Part shown: positions 26,104-39,208 of the stretch, one piece after another
How positions within the stretch are numbered: the stretch's first letter is position 1
Layout of the letters: the number at the start of each line of letters is the position of its first letter
NCBI GenBank assembly: GCA_030533445.1
Contig: CM060083.1
Location: 31,823,666-31,887,665, forward strand
Length of the DNA: 64,000 nucleotides
DNA from: Cyprinodon diabolis
Taxonomy: Eukaryota; Chordata; Actinopteri; Cyprinodontiformes; Cyprinodontidae
Direction: 5' to 3'
Notes under the pieces: model-generated
The model's database searches: none
What the model was told of the DNA's origin: nothing
The model's input: only the letters and a program-made list of their open reading frames with translations
Position numbers and translations under genes: made by a program

Positions 26104-26757
26104 GGCAAACAAATGTTATTGTGTCTGATTTTATTACATTTGTGTCCAGGTCTTAGAAAGATAGAACAAAATACATTTTTGTTTAAATACTGAAGAGTAA
26201 AACTGACAGAGAATGTTGGGTTAGTTGCGTCAGCACCATCCAGCGCTGATTTAATGGCCTGAGACAGCTCTAGTGGTGACATGGCTGCTTAATATGAGCT
26301 AAAGCTCTTAATGTCTTTAAACACAGAACACTGTGAACCTGTGCTGCTATTGTTGCAGCAGATAAAGGAGGAAATAAAGTTCTGGTGAAAATCCAAATAA
26401 ATCCAAGTGGATTCTTTGTTTGATTTTCTGTCATTTCATCACCACACTAAAAAATATATATATCAACCAGCTGAAAGTCCAGTTATTATCCAAGTGGAGG
26501 ATGTGATGCGACTTTTAGAAAGCTGTGCACAAAATGTGTGGATGCTATGGTTTCTTTTTACTTTCTAGGCTAAATCTGAAGAAATTTAGATCATAAAAAT
26601 GATCTAAATATACGACTTATGTTCTTTCTTCATGAATCCAGATACATAAACTCCAGAATTTCCCAGAGGGTGTGTTTACATTTGCAATACATCAACACAT
26701 CAGTAGAAAACCCAATATACAACATGAAGGGAATAGAAATTAGCTTTGAAATGTCTC

Positions 26758-26763
26758 TTTATT
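26758..26763 (-). terminator. Candidate polyadenylation signal of tmem254
   Basis: TTTATT on the plus strand reads AATAAA on the minus strand, about 500 bp downstream of the tmem254 stop. It would give a 3' UTR of about 0.5 kb and leave roughly 0.6 kb between the convergent gene ends. Confidence 0.45.
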
Positions 26764-27257
26764 AAAGACTTCAAGTATTCTTAGCATTGAGTGAAGACAC
26801 CTTGGTATGACTGAGGTAAATATGAAAATAATCCCTCTTCCTGCTAAGACTTTTGCTGAGTTATGACTGAGAAACACAGCATCTACTTCCCCCTTGAAGG
26901 CTGAATGTAAACATTGGATCAAAGAAGAATTGATTCACAACTCCTGTTGTCTTACACATAAGATCTACATCAAGTATATAATTCAAACAGCCTCTGTCAG
27001 CAACAAAATGTATTAAAAGAAACTTTAAAATCAAATTCTAACTATTTTTCTCCAGCTTTCATCATGGAAGGTAAATGGAATGTAATTAAAAACAGGCCCA
27101 TCACTGAATTAAAGGGAATAATAGTGTCAGCAACTATATTTTTAGCGTCTGTATTATGAGTTTAACACTAAGCACACAAAAGTGTCATTAAACTTTAGAA
27201 AAGGCACCAGGAATGTCAAGATTCAGCTGTATTGCTCCGAAAGCACCGCTTGAGGGG

Positions 27258-30200
27258 TTAGTGCTTCTTGAGACGCTTCGGATTGTACTTAAGGAGCAGG
27301 CCAAGGGAGGCGATGCCAAACAGAAAGGTCTGGAAGAACCACAGAAAGCGACTGGTTGGGCTGCTGATCCCTTTGTTGCTGTGAAGGACCAAGAAGGAAG
27401 AGTTAGAGATGGTTTGTAGATGTGCTGCTCTGTCCACAATGGCTTTGGATGCATTTATTTGGTTTGCCTGACTGCAGCTAAAGCTTCTTCTTGAATCTAA
27501 GAGGTTTCAATGCCATATATCATGGAAGCATCCTTTATTTTAGGCTTTATAGACATAATATAAACAAATCGTCTTTCAGACTGGATTCGATGTTTCTCTG
27601 TGTCTAATATTTAGGAAGTTGTTCCTTAGCAGGTGGCACATCAACAACCTGTTGTTCGGCCACAGGAAACCTTGAAGTGTTTGATCCTATTGCGATATTC
27701 GAGATATTTTAAGCAGAATCTGTGAGTTCATGTATATCATTGGTTGCCCTGCAACCTGCTGAAGCACATCTACCTAAATATAAGTCAATATTCCAGCTTG
27801 TTTGTGTTAAATACAAACTGGAGAAAATCTCACATCCAACTCTCATAGAATATTTGTGCATCTTACTTATGTTCACTATAAATGGATGTAAACTATCACT
27901 GTTTAAATCTAGATGCTGTCAAATAAGCTCATCCAAGATTAGCTTAAACTGTAGCACCACCTAATGGACATTAAAGCTTCCTCCATTCTTACCTGCACAC
28001 CTTTAAAGAATAGACGCCTTCGCCAACATGAATGGCAAAAGCTGCCCACCACCTGAAACAGACAGAAAGCTCTCCTTTACATTCTTTAAATTTGTTGATT
28101 TCTCTCTCTCTGAACCTTTAATTTAGCTTATTACACCTGAAACCTTTTTTTATTACTCACCCCAGTTAAAAAACAGAGATTTCTAACACCATGATGAGAT
28201 CTAATCTTTTTCCTAAGAGTATATTTAAGGCATTTATTTATTTTTGTTTGGAAGAAAAGCTGCACCTGTTGTTACCCCATTGCTGGTCTTAAAAGTCCAA
28301 TTTGAAATGGTTCTTGTTATGTCACTGAAACCATGTTCTTCCTGTAAAAATTAAATCCTCCTCCTGTTGTATTTCCATTAGAGGATCATAGGGCAGGGAG
28401 AGCTTTATCTAGAGAAATCACCGGATTTGATTTGTCATCTCTGCAAACAAATGTCTTAAGATCGGCTCCAGGTTGTTTTAGTTTTTTTAGCTGTCCCCGT
28501 TTTGCCCCAGCCTACTTCTACTGCTACTGATTCAACACAACTTTAATGCTTTCAACTGTAGAAACAGGAAACGGAGCTGTATAAAAAAACATTTCTAGTA
28601 GATCTGAAAGCTAGAAGTCTAATATTTGAAGGTGTATCTTACATAAAGTAATTACAGAATATTAAAGATTATTACTATTATCATGAATAATTGTAAATAA
28701 ATCATACTCGTGTTAATTAGGAATTTCATAGAACATAATCAGTTTTCAAGATGACTGGGGAAAATTGTTTTAATTTGCAGTTCTTAACCAAAAATCCATC
28801 TTAATAAGAGGCTCTTCAAGTCGTTTCACAAAATCATTTCCCACTTTATTGCTTATTTACCTTAAAAGAACCAATCAATCAATGGTTCACTTTCTTCCTG
28901 TGAAAGGTTTTGTTTTTCTAAATAAAATAAAATGCATTTGAAGTCTCCTCCCACGATGAATATTTTTCATCTTTTTCTCCAAGGGTTTTTATGTTTATAT
29001 GTATTCAGAGTCAGTGTCTAAGAAAGACATAATTATGACAGAAAGACTTGACTCTTGAACAGAATGATGTTCCTCTGAGGGAAGAGCTCAGCCTGAAAAG
29101 ATTTCAAACTGCTGTCTGAGCTAAAGATCGAAAGCATGAGTGAAGAAGAAAATCTGAAAATCAGTCCATTGAAAACTATTCTGAGGCCTTTTTCTGGCAA
29201 CAATCCTCCTATTATCAATGTTTTACACATTTGTGGAACCTTGAATAAAACATTGTAGGAGTGTGTAAACATGTATTTTTGAAGAACATAACTTTAAATT
29301 CCATTTCTCATAACATGTGTGTGTTTATTTAAGCTCTGATCCATTTAAATGTTTATACCATGGGTGAAAAACATAAGCGATGTAAAAACATATTTAAAGA
29401 CAGATTAAACAAGGGTAAGGATTTCAATTGCATTATTTTTGCACCCATAAATCAAGCAATCAGTGGCATTGGACTTAAAGTCTTCAACATTAGCTTTTTT
29501 CATAGTGATTATGTATTTTAATCCAATTGTTGAGTTAAATACTCAAAGACCCTGAAAGCTCATATAAATATTACTCATATATGTAAATATTAATATAAAA
29601 TGGTGAAGATCTGACCCGTGTGGACCAGTGTACTCTTACATGTTTGGTAGATATTATTTATTCCAGTCAAACAAGAAATAAAAATAATCATGGGTAGAAC
29701 ATATAAATAAAAAAAAAAGAAATTTAAAAATTGGATAATAAAGAGAGACTGGGACCAATAGCAGAATACTCCTAAATGATCTAAGCAACCATCAGATTGT
29801 TTTAGTGATTTGATGGTAGAACAATTTAAAAACATTTGATCTGAGAGAAAGATGCAAAGTATTTTCCAAAAGAATAAAAGAGAAATCCCTAAAGTTATCC
29901 ACCTGAAGCCGATGGCCTACAGATCAGGTGACTTGAGTTTCTACCATACTTCTGCAGAAGCTGCAGCAATCATGTGACTCTAAGGGCTAATTAACAAACC
30001 ACTAAGGCGGCTGTTGATTACAGAGAGTATTCAGGCTCTATGCGGTACTTTGCACCTCGTTCAAAGCTGTTCTTGCACGGATTATAATTAAGATCTACTC
30101 ATCTGACTATGAGCGAACAGCTGCGTTTTCCTCTGAATAGGGCTGATTAGCTTGTTTTATACGTCACTGATCTACTGTCAGCATGTAACAGCAGGTGGTG

Positions 30201-32201
30201 AGGAGTTTGAAACAAATCTGCATGCTTTCATTTACCAACTAACTTTGTAGTGTTAGTCATCACTTAGCAGGGGTCCTCCTGGACGCCGCACAGCAGCGGT
30301 GGTGCAACAGCAGCTAATCACTTACCCTTTGTACATTAGGTCAGCATGGTTATCCACCAGGTATCTGCAGAAGCTGCCGAACGGGCCAAGGTGATCGAAT
30401 GGGATTTTTTCTGGTGCAAACACAATGAACTAAAAAGAAAACGGCAGAAACACAGATAGCATCTCATAAATTCTTGGCCATTTTTTTCATTCTCAAATTA
30501 ATAAAACTGAATAAACCTCTGTCATAAAGTTACATTAAAAAACTGATTAGTTCCTCCTTTTCTCAAAGGCTCCTCATTTTCTCTTCATTTTCCATCATTC
30601 TCCTCTAATATATTTCTGCATTATTCATGGTAGGCCTGCCCTCAGTATAGATCATAGCGTGACATTCAGCTTAACAGAGCTTGACACAAGCTGGAAAAAA
30701 AAGTCCAAACATATAAAGTAGGAGTCATTTCCTCCTAAATAAATTTCTCTTCTGGGTCACATTTATGACTGTTGTACAGGAGGTTATCAGTAATCAAATA
30801 CAGCTAAAGTAAATGAGCCATTGCGTCAGTTCCCCTCTGACCAACAAAGGGCAGCTTCTTGTAACAAACCAAACAAAATTGGTTTGGTTTTTAATTCATC
30901 GATTATGCACTACTTGTGTCACATGAAGTTGGATAAACAGGATATGCCTGGAGGATATGAATAAAAGGTTATCGTTCTTATTTTACAGCCAATGAGGATG
31001 TATTTCACCACCACTGCTCCAATGTTAATTAGATCCGCATCATTTTCAGAACTAGTTAACTTGAAAAACATCTGATTCCCTGACATTTAAAACACAGCAA
31101 AAACCAAACTAAAAAAGCTCAAAGCTGACTCAGACTGAACACTGCTTTATTTTTCTGTGATCCTTGTCTGCGCACCTGTGGTCTGACCTGCTGTTAACTA
31201 ATGCCTTGAATGGATAAGATAAAAGGATAAAGCAGTTTTAAGACAGCTAACCAGAGTCTGAATGTGGAAAAAACACAATAAAAAAATGATTAAACAGCTA
31301 AACTGTAGATTATGTCTTTTGTTTATATAATTTCTTTAGTCCATGTCCTCTCTAACATCGTTTTATTAGCTTATTCTATTAACAAAGGCCTGAATGTTAG
31401 GTTATGTTTGCATCCAGGTAGCCAAATTACAGTGAAAGTATATTTTACAGCATTTATGCGAATCACACTTCAGTATTTATTTTGAATAATAATAAAAAAA
31501 GGAAAATCTAAAGAAATCAAACCTTGACTGAAATACTCAGTTTTAGGAATTATTATTCCTCAGCTATAACCAATGTCAGCAAGAACAAGTTTTAGGGGGT
31601 TTTAGATTATATTTCTAAACTTTAATAGTATTCAAAAATCACAAATAAGGGTAATAACCTTTAGGGAATAATTATAAAAAAATATATATAAAAATAAATA
31701 AAAAAACTGCCACTGGTAAAATCTAAATGAAAATACTACAACAATAGTAATGGATCTTAGAAAAGTTATTTGATTCCAGATTCCAGTCAATGGAAAACTA
31801 ACTTAAAAATTGAACTTTAACCCAAAGCCCGTTTAACCCACCTGAGGACTTCATTAATACTGATAAGATTTCCTATCAACACGATAGCTGCATCGACTGT
31901 TTTACCTAAATAGGATATGCTTAAATTGTGACATAAAAGAAAATTAAACCTAACCAGAGAGAAGCAGTTCTGAAAAATTAACAAGAGACCCAGGGGACGA
32001 TATTTGATGAAACCCCAGACAAGAAAAACACTTGATAGAAGTTGGATTCTTTTTTTTTGGAGAAAAAAAACCGTGAAAATGTGTCCTTGTTATGCTCATA
32101 CTAAAATCACTTACAGAAAAGTATCCAACTGCCACCGTAATTGTGACGACCCAAAACAGACTCGTCCGTTTAAAATAATCGCTTCCGTCGCTGGTAGCCA
32201 T
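27258..32201 (-). CDS. tmem254: Transmembrane protein 254, 123 aa, 4 exons
   Basis: Minus-strand exons in order: 32201-32115, 30429-30326, 28052-27993, 27378-27258. All borders are GT-AG and the phases close to 372 nt including TAA, giving 123 residues, the length I recall for human TMEM254. The start is the first ATG in frame and has a good context (GCAATGG). The N-terminus is MATSDGSDYFKRTSLFW, the first of three hydrophobic segments (about 14-33, 64-82 and 94-112). The PEKIPFDHLGPFG loop, the AIHVGEGVYS segment and the FLWFFQTFLFGIASL segment are the family landmarks, and the tail is basic (NPKRLKKH). It is a small multi-pass membrane protein of unknown biochemical role. It converges on the PLP-fold gene and diverges from the homeobox gene. 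Introns hold only AT-rich sequence that I could not assign. Confidence 0.95.
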
Positions 32202-35200
32202 TGCTGTTACTCTTTGGTGGTGCCACCGCCAAATACGACCGAAGAGAAACAGCACACACACGTCTAATCAATAGGGGCGTTCCTTTCTTTCTATAAATCA
32301 TATATTTTTTTCTTATGTAATTATTTCGAAAGCCGTTTTTAGTAAACAGTGTCTAACTTTGTGTATAAAAAAAAGTAGACATAGGAGAAATAGGAAAATG
32401 CATTAATTGATCATATTTAAAGAGACTAACCATAAACAAATACATAGTAATAGAAATATGTTTTCATTTTTCTGACCTACAAAGCAACACGTGGGAAAAC
32501 CTCCGCTGGTAAAACAAACATTCATCACTATGAATGAGACCACGATGCTGTGGAGATGCAATCCAGTCGGTCAATTCAGTTTGAGGAACTATAGGGCATT
32601 TCAAGTAAAAGAATGTCTAAAAATTATATCTGTAAAAGCAATAAAGAAACCCAATAGGAATTGCAACTGTATTCTTAGGTCAAGTTTGGTCTTTTCAAAT
32701 ATTATTTAAGGGGGACTTGATACAAATGAGAAATATATAATTTTCTTCAGACTTCACAGTTATATTTTATTTCTGTGTGTCACATACATTTCCAATAAAA
32801 TACACTGAAAATGTGCAAAATATATAGAGCCTCTTTATGGAAGGAACTGTAGAGAAATACATGATGGAAGTTTATTCTCAACATATTGGTAATTGCTAAA
32901 ATATAAACAGCAAGAAAAATAATGCATTTTCTAAAACTCCCCTACAGTAGTAGGTCTCAGGTTTGTCTTATAGGCTATTTTTTTATTAAAATAGCACTAC
33001 CTAACGCAATCCAGGGCCTAATACACTGTGCACCTTTTATTTCATTCCCCTTTATCTCATTAAACAAACATTTACAATTTTTATTGTGGAAGATGACTCC
33101 TGAATTTGTGTTAGCGTGGGTTTCTTTACTGCCAAGGCGTAATAACTCAAAGTGTTAGGCCCTTAGGCAGTATCCACCTTTAAGATTCTTTGTGTTAAAA
33201 GGAGTTATCGATGCCCAAACTCTAATTGGATAGCTTTGGATTGAACAGTTTTGCTTTTTGTGCAAAACTTCAGATTTTAATTGGAGTATCGTGAAATTAA
33301 GTGAACTGGTTTAAAATATTTTTGTTTTGTTTTTTGAGTAACCATAATCATAATAGGAAAAGTAAAACAATAAAAGGTACAGTTCTAAAAATACCCCCAA
33401 AAAGCTCCAATTTATTTGCATTTTACTTAGAGAGTTGGAAATCTGTTAGGATATTTCTTTGTAATGTGTTAAACAGAAGTACAATTTCAAAAGTAAAAGA
33501 AGTATTTGACATGATTCTTTTCCTTTTGCATGAACAGTCTTAGGTCTGATTCTCTGTCCTGTAATCGGCTGTGGCAACTGCCTATCAGAATCTTTCATTT
33601 GGATGCTTATTTCAAAATATTTTCATTTGTTGAAAGGATTTCAAACTTCAATAACGCTGATGTCCATTGACTGGGGACACCAATCCATGACAGATAGTGC
33701 CCCATTGTGTCTTTATCTGTTGGGCTATGCTTTTACTGCAGTTTACTGACAGAGTGGTTAAAGTTTGAATACAGTTTTCTTCCGAAGTTTTGATGAATAC
33801 ATGCTTTTAGTCAGGGAACCCGCATCAGAGTGCTGCCTCCATCATGTTTGACAGCGAATAGTGTTTCTTGGACTATAAAAATGTACTTGGGAATGCTTTT
33901 AATCTTAAAAGAGGCTCCCAATAACTCCCTGAACCACACAAAGCAGCAATAATTCTCTTAATATTGTTCTCTGGCTTCTCCCATCATTGGAGAAAAGATT
34001 TGAGCCCCTGTTCTTAACAGTATTGATGGAGTTTATGGTTTACATATATATTTGCTTCTGTAGTGTTCTCTTTAGGTCACACCAGAGCACTCCAATAATG
34101 TGGAGGTTTAGACTTTGACTGGATCGTTACAATACCTAGATTTTTTTTGGCATTTTAGTCATTCCATCGTACATTCCATTCTTTGTTTGGGATCATGGAC
34201 CCATTTATGATCCAGTTTGGTTGTACCACTGGTTTCAGAAAGATTTTACTCAATAACATTTTAGTATACAAAAAAACATAAACTTTAACTTTTAACATAC
34301 TAATTGAGGCCTGTACAGTCTAAGGCTTGTTTGTTTTTTAGTTTTCCTGACCAGTTCATAGTCTTGCCTTTGTGGTAAATTTGTTGGAATTGTCCCAAAT
34401 ATTTCCCATTTAATTGCCATTTATTCTAAAATGCCTGTATTAAAACAAAATAGATGCTCCTCCTTTATTCCTGCTGCTAATAATAAATAAAAATGCCCTC
34501 AAGACCTCACTTAAACTCAGAACAACTGACAAAAGATACTTTTTACTAGAGATTATAGTTTGAATTTGAAGTGATAAATGTATAAGATGTATATTTGCTT
34601 TGTAACAAAAACATGCACATATCTCTGTGTAAACAGGACTGAATGAAGCGTGATTCTTTATAGTATTTTGCATTATCTGAAAAGGTTGTTATTTGCAACG
34701 GTTTCTGGTTATCTTTAATCGCTCGATCATTGTATGTAAAGGTAGGACATTAGAAGTAATCTGATGGGAGGGATCAAAGATAGAGGACTTTTTACCTTTT
34801 TTAAAAAGTTCTCAGAAATATTTCAGATAATGATTGCACAACCTGGAATATTTTCTTTTATTGTCATTTTGAGTATCATGTATTATTTGAAAGTGGTGGT
34901 TTTTACACAAATTGGAAGATTTCCGCCAGTTTGTAAAAATGCTGAGGTTGTATGATAGGATTTATGTGAAGCACAGAGAGAGAAAGCTGGTGTGTCCACA
35001 CACAGACATTGATTTTCCTCTTCTCTTCAGATAAAAGATAAAACAGTGGTCCTTGTTGTGTTCCCATCTGATAACTCCAGACTGCATTGTCTTCTTCTAT
35101 ACTTGCAAAATTGTAAGTCGGCCCCTGCACTTTGTACATCATTGACTTTTAGTGTTTAGATTATCAGTACATTTCAATGCAACTGCTTCCCAGAAATCCC

Positions 35201-36478
35201 CCATTCTAAGGAGAGAGTAGGTCAGTAGTGTGAATACAGTGCTTCACAAATATATTTGTACATAAAGGTGCACTGATTGTATTGCACCAAAAACAAGAAC
35301 TGTTGTTGTCTACATGCAAAACATCAGGATGAAAGTGATAACACTACACATGATATTGAACATAGACATGACAGAGGTTGTTAGTACAGGGAAGTTATTC
35401 ATACTCAAGTCAGCACAAGATCAAGACTATGGAGACAGGAAGGAGTAGGACTGTAAACATTTTAGTCAAGACAGTTGATTTTAAGATAGTCTTAAAGTAG
35501 TGGTTAATCCTCAAGCACCAGTGTTCTTTATTTTTCAGATATCAATCCCATAGGATACCGGTCCTTTAGGACTTGAGTCAAGGTTCAAATCTAAATCCTT
35601 GATGTAATGTGAGAAAATGGCCAAATGTTCAAAGGGTGTGCATATTTTCTATGCTGGTCCACAGCTCTGGTCAGGGCCTGGACATGTTTAAGCAGAACAA
35701 AAACTGGTTTACATGCACCCACTAACAGCAATATTCCTGCTTTGAGCTAACAGGTAAGCTTCTTAATGCTTCTTATTACTCATTGTATGAGATTTCCTTT
35801 GTTGTTACCCTTCTAATCACACTGCCTTACTCTGCATATGAAAGCCAGAGATTGGCTTCAGCTCACTGCTCTAGTTTGCACTAAGAAAAGTGTGGGATCT
35901 AAGCCTTTCTTGGCCTCTAGCTGATTAATGTTTAGTCGTTAACAAATCTACCTCTGCTTTGGCTTAATAATGGTTTAGTCGCTTTAGGTCTCATTGCTAA
36001 ATTATAACAAAATCATGGTTCCATTCTTTTTCTAATATTATGTTTGTTAAATTTAATAAGATTCAATAGACATGTATTATGCACTAAAAAGAAAAGTGTG
36101 CAAAGTAAGACATTCAAAGTTGTGCATAAAGGTTTATGTGTCATTGTGCCTTGTCATGTGACATCAACAACCCTAGTTAGAAAAGAGGTATCGATGAGTT
36201 GGTCTTAACAACTCTCTAACGATCGTTTCTTGGCCCATCTTCAGCCTGAAGTGTATCATATTTGTTATTGACCTTGTGATGAATTTGAGGTATAGTGGCT
36301 AATGATGTGTACTGAATGGTGATGAGGGTTGGTGTGTGTGTGGGTGGGGTGGGGGGGGTGCTCTGGGGTCAGAGTACTGCTGTCAAGCATTATTTCTTAA
36401 AGAAAAACAAAATGCAACCCCACCCCCTACAGTGCTGTGTGGCTTTGGTGGGCCATTTCAGGATTCTCAGGTGATCAA
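32202..36478. other. Intergenic between tmem254 and the homeobox gene
   Basis: This is the shared upstream region of two divergent genes. It includes a decayed DNA-transposon-like block at about 33650-34300 (next entry). From 35000 to 36300 I see no gene, RNA or clear repeat. A G-rich GTGTGTGGGTGGGG tract lies at about 36330-36365, about 120 bp before the TATA box. Confidence 0.5.
33650..34300. mobile_element. Decayed Tc1-like/hAT-like DNA transposon relic
   Basis: The block carries phrases seen in fish transposon relics: 'gtgctgcctccatcatgtt', 'ggtcacaccagagcactcc' and 'tttgggatcatgga'. The order suggests minus-strand transposase remnants, but frames are broken and no terminal repeats were found. 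Limits and class are approximate. Confidence 0.4.
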
Positions 36479-36486
36479 TATAAAAG
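36479..36486 (+). promoter_or_regulatory. TATA box of the homeobox gene
   Basis: TATAAAAG lies about 100 bp upstream of the predicted ATG at 36587, so transcription would start near 36510 and leave a short 5' UTR of about 75 nt. A good match in a sensible place supports a compact, strongly regulated promoter. Confidence 0.7.
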
Positions 36487-36586
36487 GTGTTCTGATACGG
36501 CACACAGACTCAGACACTGACTGTGTGGCAAACTGACCTCAGTCCCAGCAGCTGCATCCAGAAACAACTTCATTTCAACTGCTGCC

Positions 36587-38964
36587 ATGTGGAAGGACTC
36601 AAACAATGGTAAGAATGCTGATTTTCTACAGATTCCAAGAGCATACAGTAATTTAGCTCCTTTTCAATCTAAAATCAACTGCCTAATCCAGATTTTAATG
36701 CAATGTAAGAATCTACATATTTCTGTTGAAAAGAACATTCTATTTGGATGAAACAGCTGAGAAAAACTGTTAGTAGAAATATACAGATTGTAAGAAATGA
36801 GTAATTTTTAGCTGCAGCTCTTCTGCAATTATTAGCAAATGTATTATGTTATTCATAAAAGAATATTAAAGTGGTTTAATTCCAATTTAATATTTAATCC
36901 TTTGTAACTGTTTAATGCTCATAATCAGTTTGTGCAAAATTTGAAACGGAAAAGCATGTTAAAGTGGTAGAATTTCTTTGTGTGCAAGTTATGTGTTTGA
37001 CATCCCCATAGAAACATGATATTTTTTGGCTTGATTAATATTAAAAATATGAACATGAATAAGGGTTCAGTACATTTCCATAATAAAATTTGGTTCTCTC
37101 TCCTTTACACAGATGATGGCAGGCCTGTGGCCCCCAGCAGCAGCTCCTCCCGCAGCGCCAGCCGCAGAAAGCGGACAAGCTTCTCCAAAGAACACGTGGA
37201 GCTTTTGCGTGCCACCTTTGAGACCGACCCGTACCCCGGCATCAGCCTCAGAGAAAGCCTTTCCCAGACCACTGGTTTACCTGAGTCACGCATCCAGGTA
37301 AATAGAAAGTCACGAATTAAGAAAATATAATCATTCTTTATGTGTCCCTAAAATGAAAAAAATGCACTGCACTGCAAAATAAGGCAATAAACCATAGCAT
37401 CTGAACATAAAGATACACAAAATATACATTTCAATGCTTTAAGATGGTATATATACATATATAATACAAGAAATATAAAAGAATAGAAAAGAAAATCTCC
37501 TTTTTGTCCCACAAAGGGGAAATTGTTGTATTACAGCAGCAAAAGATTATAGCAAAAGTGTTCACACAAATGTGGACCTTAAAAAGTGTATAAAAATAAC
37601 AGGTTAAGTGACAGAGTTAAAAAGATAAACAAAGAAAATATTGTACTGTATAGTGTTTTTACAATATAATAGAATCAATATTATAATACGGGAAATAACT
37701 GTAATAACTTAAATACATTCAATATCAATGCATATTGAATGTATTTTATTGTTGTGACCTGGTCAGGGATTGCAGATGGAAAACGGCTGTCTTCTTATAT
37801 AATGTTTAAAGTTTTAACACGTGTTCCCTGTAAAAAAAACATAAACCAAACTAATTTGCCTCAAATCTATTAAAGATTTTAAGTTTTATTAGTAGAAATA
37901 AACTAAACTGTATATTTAGCATTTGTATGTGACTTAAAAAAACAGGCTACAGCTAAAGATGACAATACGTTTTGGAAACTACTTTTTCTTGTACTACTTT
38001 TACTATAAAACTCTCTATACTAAAATGCATCTGGCATACACTCCAGATTCTGCACATCAATGCGTAATTCTATTGCTTTATCTTAAAATGCAGCACAGTC
38101 TGTTCTTTTCCAGGCTCCTATTGGAGGTACTAGCTCCTGCTCTGATACCTGTTTGTCCAGCAAATGATTAACTGAAGCATTGCCTAATCAGCTTTGTATT
38201 TAAACTACACTCTTTGTTTATTTCCCATCCAGGTGTGGTTCCAGAACCGGAGAGCTCGTACCCTGAAATGTAAAGGAGCAAAAAAGGCTCTGTGGCAGTC
38301 AAACAGTCCACACCATGACGCTTTCCCTTCACCTCCATCAGCTGGCAGCAATGGGTCAACTGTCCCTCTGAGACCTCCCGGGCCCCCACCAGCCTACCCA
38401 ACCCCCGTGAAGCAGGAAGTAGAAGAGGGTGAATATTACAGCCAGTGTCCTACTGCTTACTCTCCTTCTGAGGTTCATGGACAATACAGCTCTTTGTTTG
38501 GGCTTCAACAATTAAGCAGAACCTCCAGTCAACCCATGTGGGGTATGTGGCCCCATGTAGGCCCCCAGACCTCTCCAGCTCCCCATTTGTGGTGCAAATC
38601 TTTAGAAATGATGAGCTACAACTCAGCCTCCAACCACAGGACTGTCTTGTATCCAGAGCAGCACATGTACAGTAACTCCTCCTCCAGCTCCCAGTCGTCC
38701 ACTCCAGACACACCAGATTCTGGATATTGGGATTTTAGTGCAGAAAGCAGCCCACAAAATGTAGATCAGCACTCACAGCTGGAGAAGTCATGGAATTGGA
38801 TGTCTTTGGAGGAGAGCAGCGAACCCGGGCATCCAAAAGCAGTCCAGCACACACCCCTTCCTGTGCTGTCCCTGCAGGAGATTCTGGGAGAGCTCAATGA
38901 AGACTGGTTGGGCGGAGAAGGATGGGGAAAATGCAATTGTGAGGAAAAAACAGCTTTTTGCTGA
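36587..38964 (+). CDS. mxtx2: Paired-type (Mix/Mxtx/Sebox-like) homeobox transcription factor, 312 aa, 3 exons
   Basis: Exons 36587-36608, 37113-37297 and 38233-38964 join in frame (939 nt including TGA). The homeodomain spans about 24-83: RRKRTSF at its N-terminal arm, helix 3 RIQVWFQNRRARTLK, glutamine at homeodomain position 50 (residue 73) and the invariant N51 (residue 74). The intron after Q69 falls between homeodomain positions 46 and 47, the classic paired-class site. PYPGI and LPESRIQ are typical of the Mix/Mxtx/Sebox group. The C-terminal 230 residues are Ser/Pro-rich with an acidic end (EILGELNEDWLGG) that could activate transcription. Zebrafish Mxtx2 patterns the yolk syncytial layer and mesendoderm; that role here is inference. 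The mxtx2 label rests on homeodomain flavour; mxtx1 or sebox remain possible. Calling it a homeobox gene is secure. Confidence 0.88.
37485..37575. repeat. Short interspersed repeat fragment in intron 2 of the homeobox gene
   Basis: 'tttttgtcccacaaagggg' followed by 'acagcagcaaaagattata' matches a segment at about 44740-44830 ('tttattgtcccacaatggg' then 'acagcagcaaaaagattat'). Two diverged copies of one interspersed repeat are therefore present in the window. Confidence 0.6.
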
Positions 38965-39202
38965 GTCTTCCGTGCTAAGGCATTATTCTACATCTTTGGA
39001 CATTTGTATATTTCTTAAAAGAATCCTGGTGTAATATTGGAAATTAAGGCAACATGTTTTTTAATATAAAGTGCTATTGTTTTTAAACAGAACAGTACTG
39101 CATTTTTGGATAGATATATTGATATATCTATCCAAAACTAATATATTTATTACTCACTATTTATATAACATAACTGATGATTTCTACACTTTTCTAAAAA
39201 GC

Positions 39203-39208
39203 AATAAA
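39203..39208 (+). terminator. Polyadenylation signal of the homeobox gene
   Basis: AATAAA lies about 240 bp after the TGA stop and is followed by T-rich sequence (TTTTATGTTTCC), giving a compact 3' UTR. Confidence 0.6.

Noticed and set aside
38450..38713. Minus-strand frame within the last homeobox exon
   Set aside because: Antisense shadow of the conserved plus-strand coding exon.
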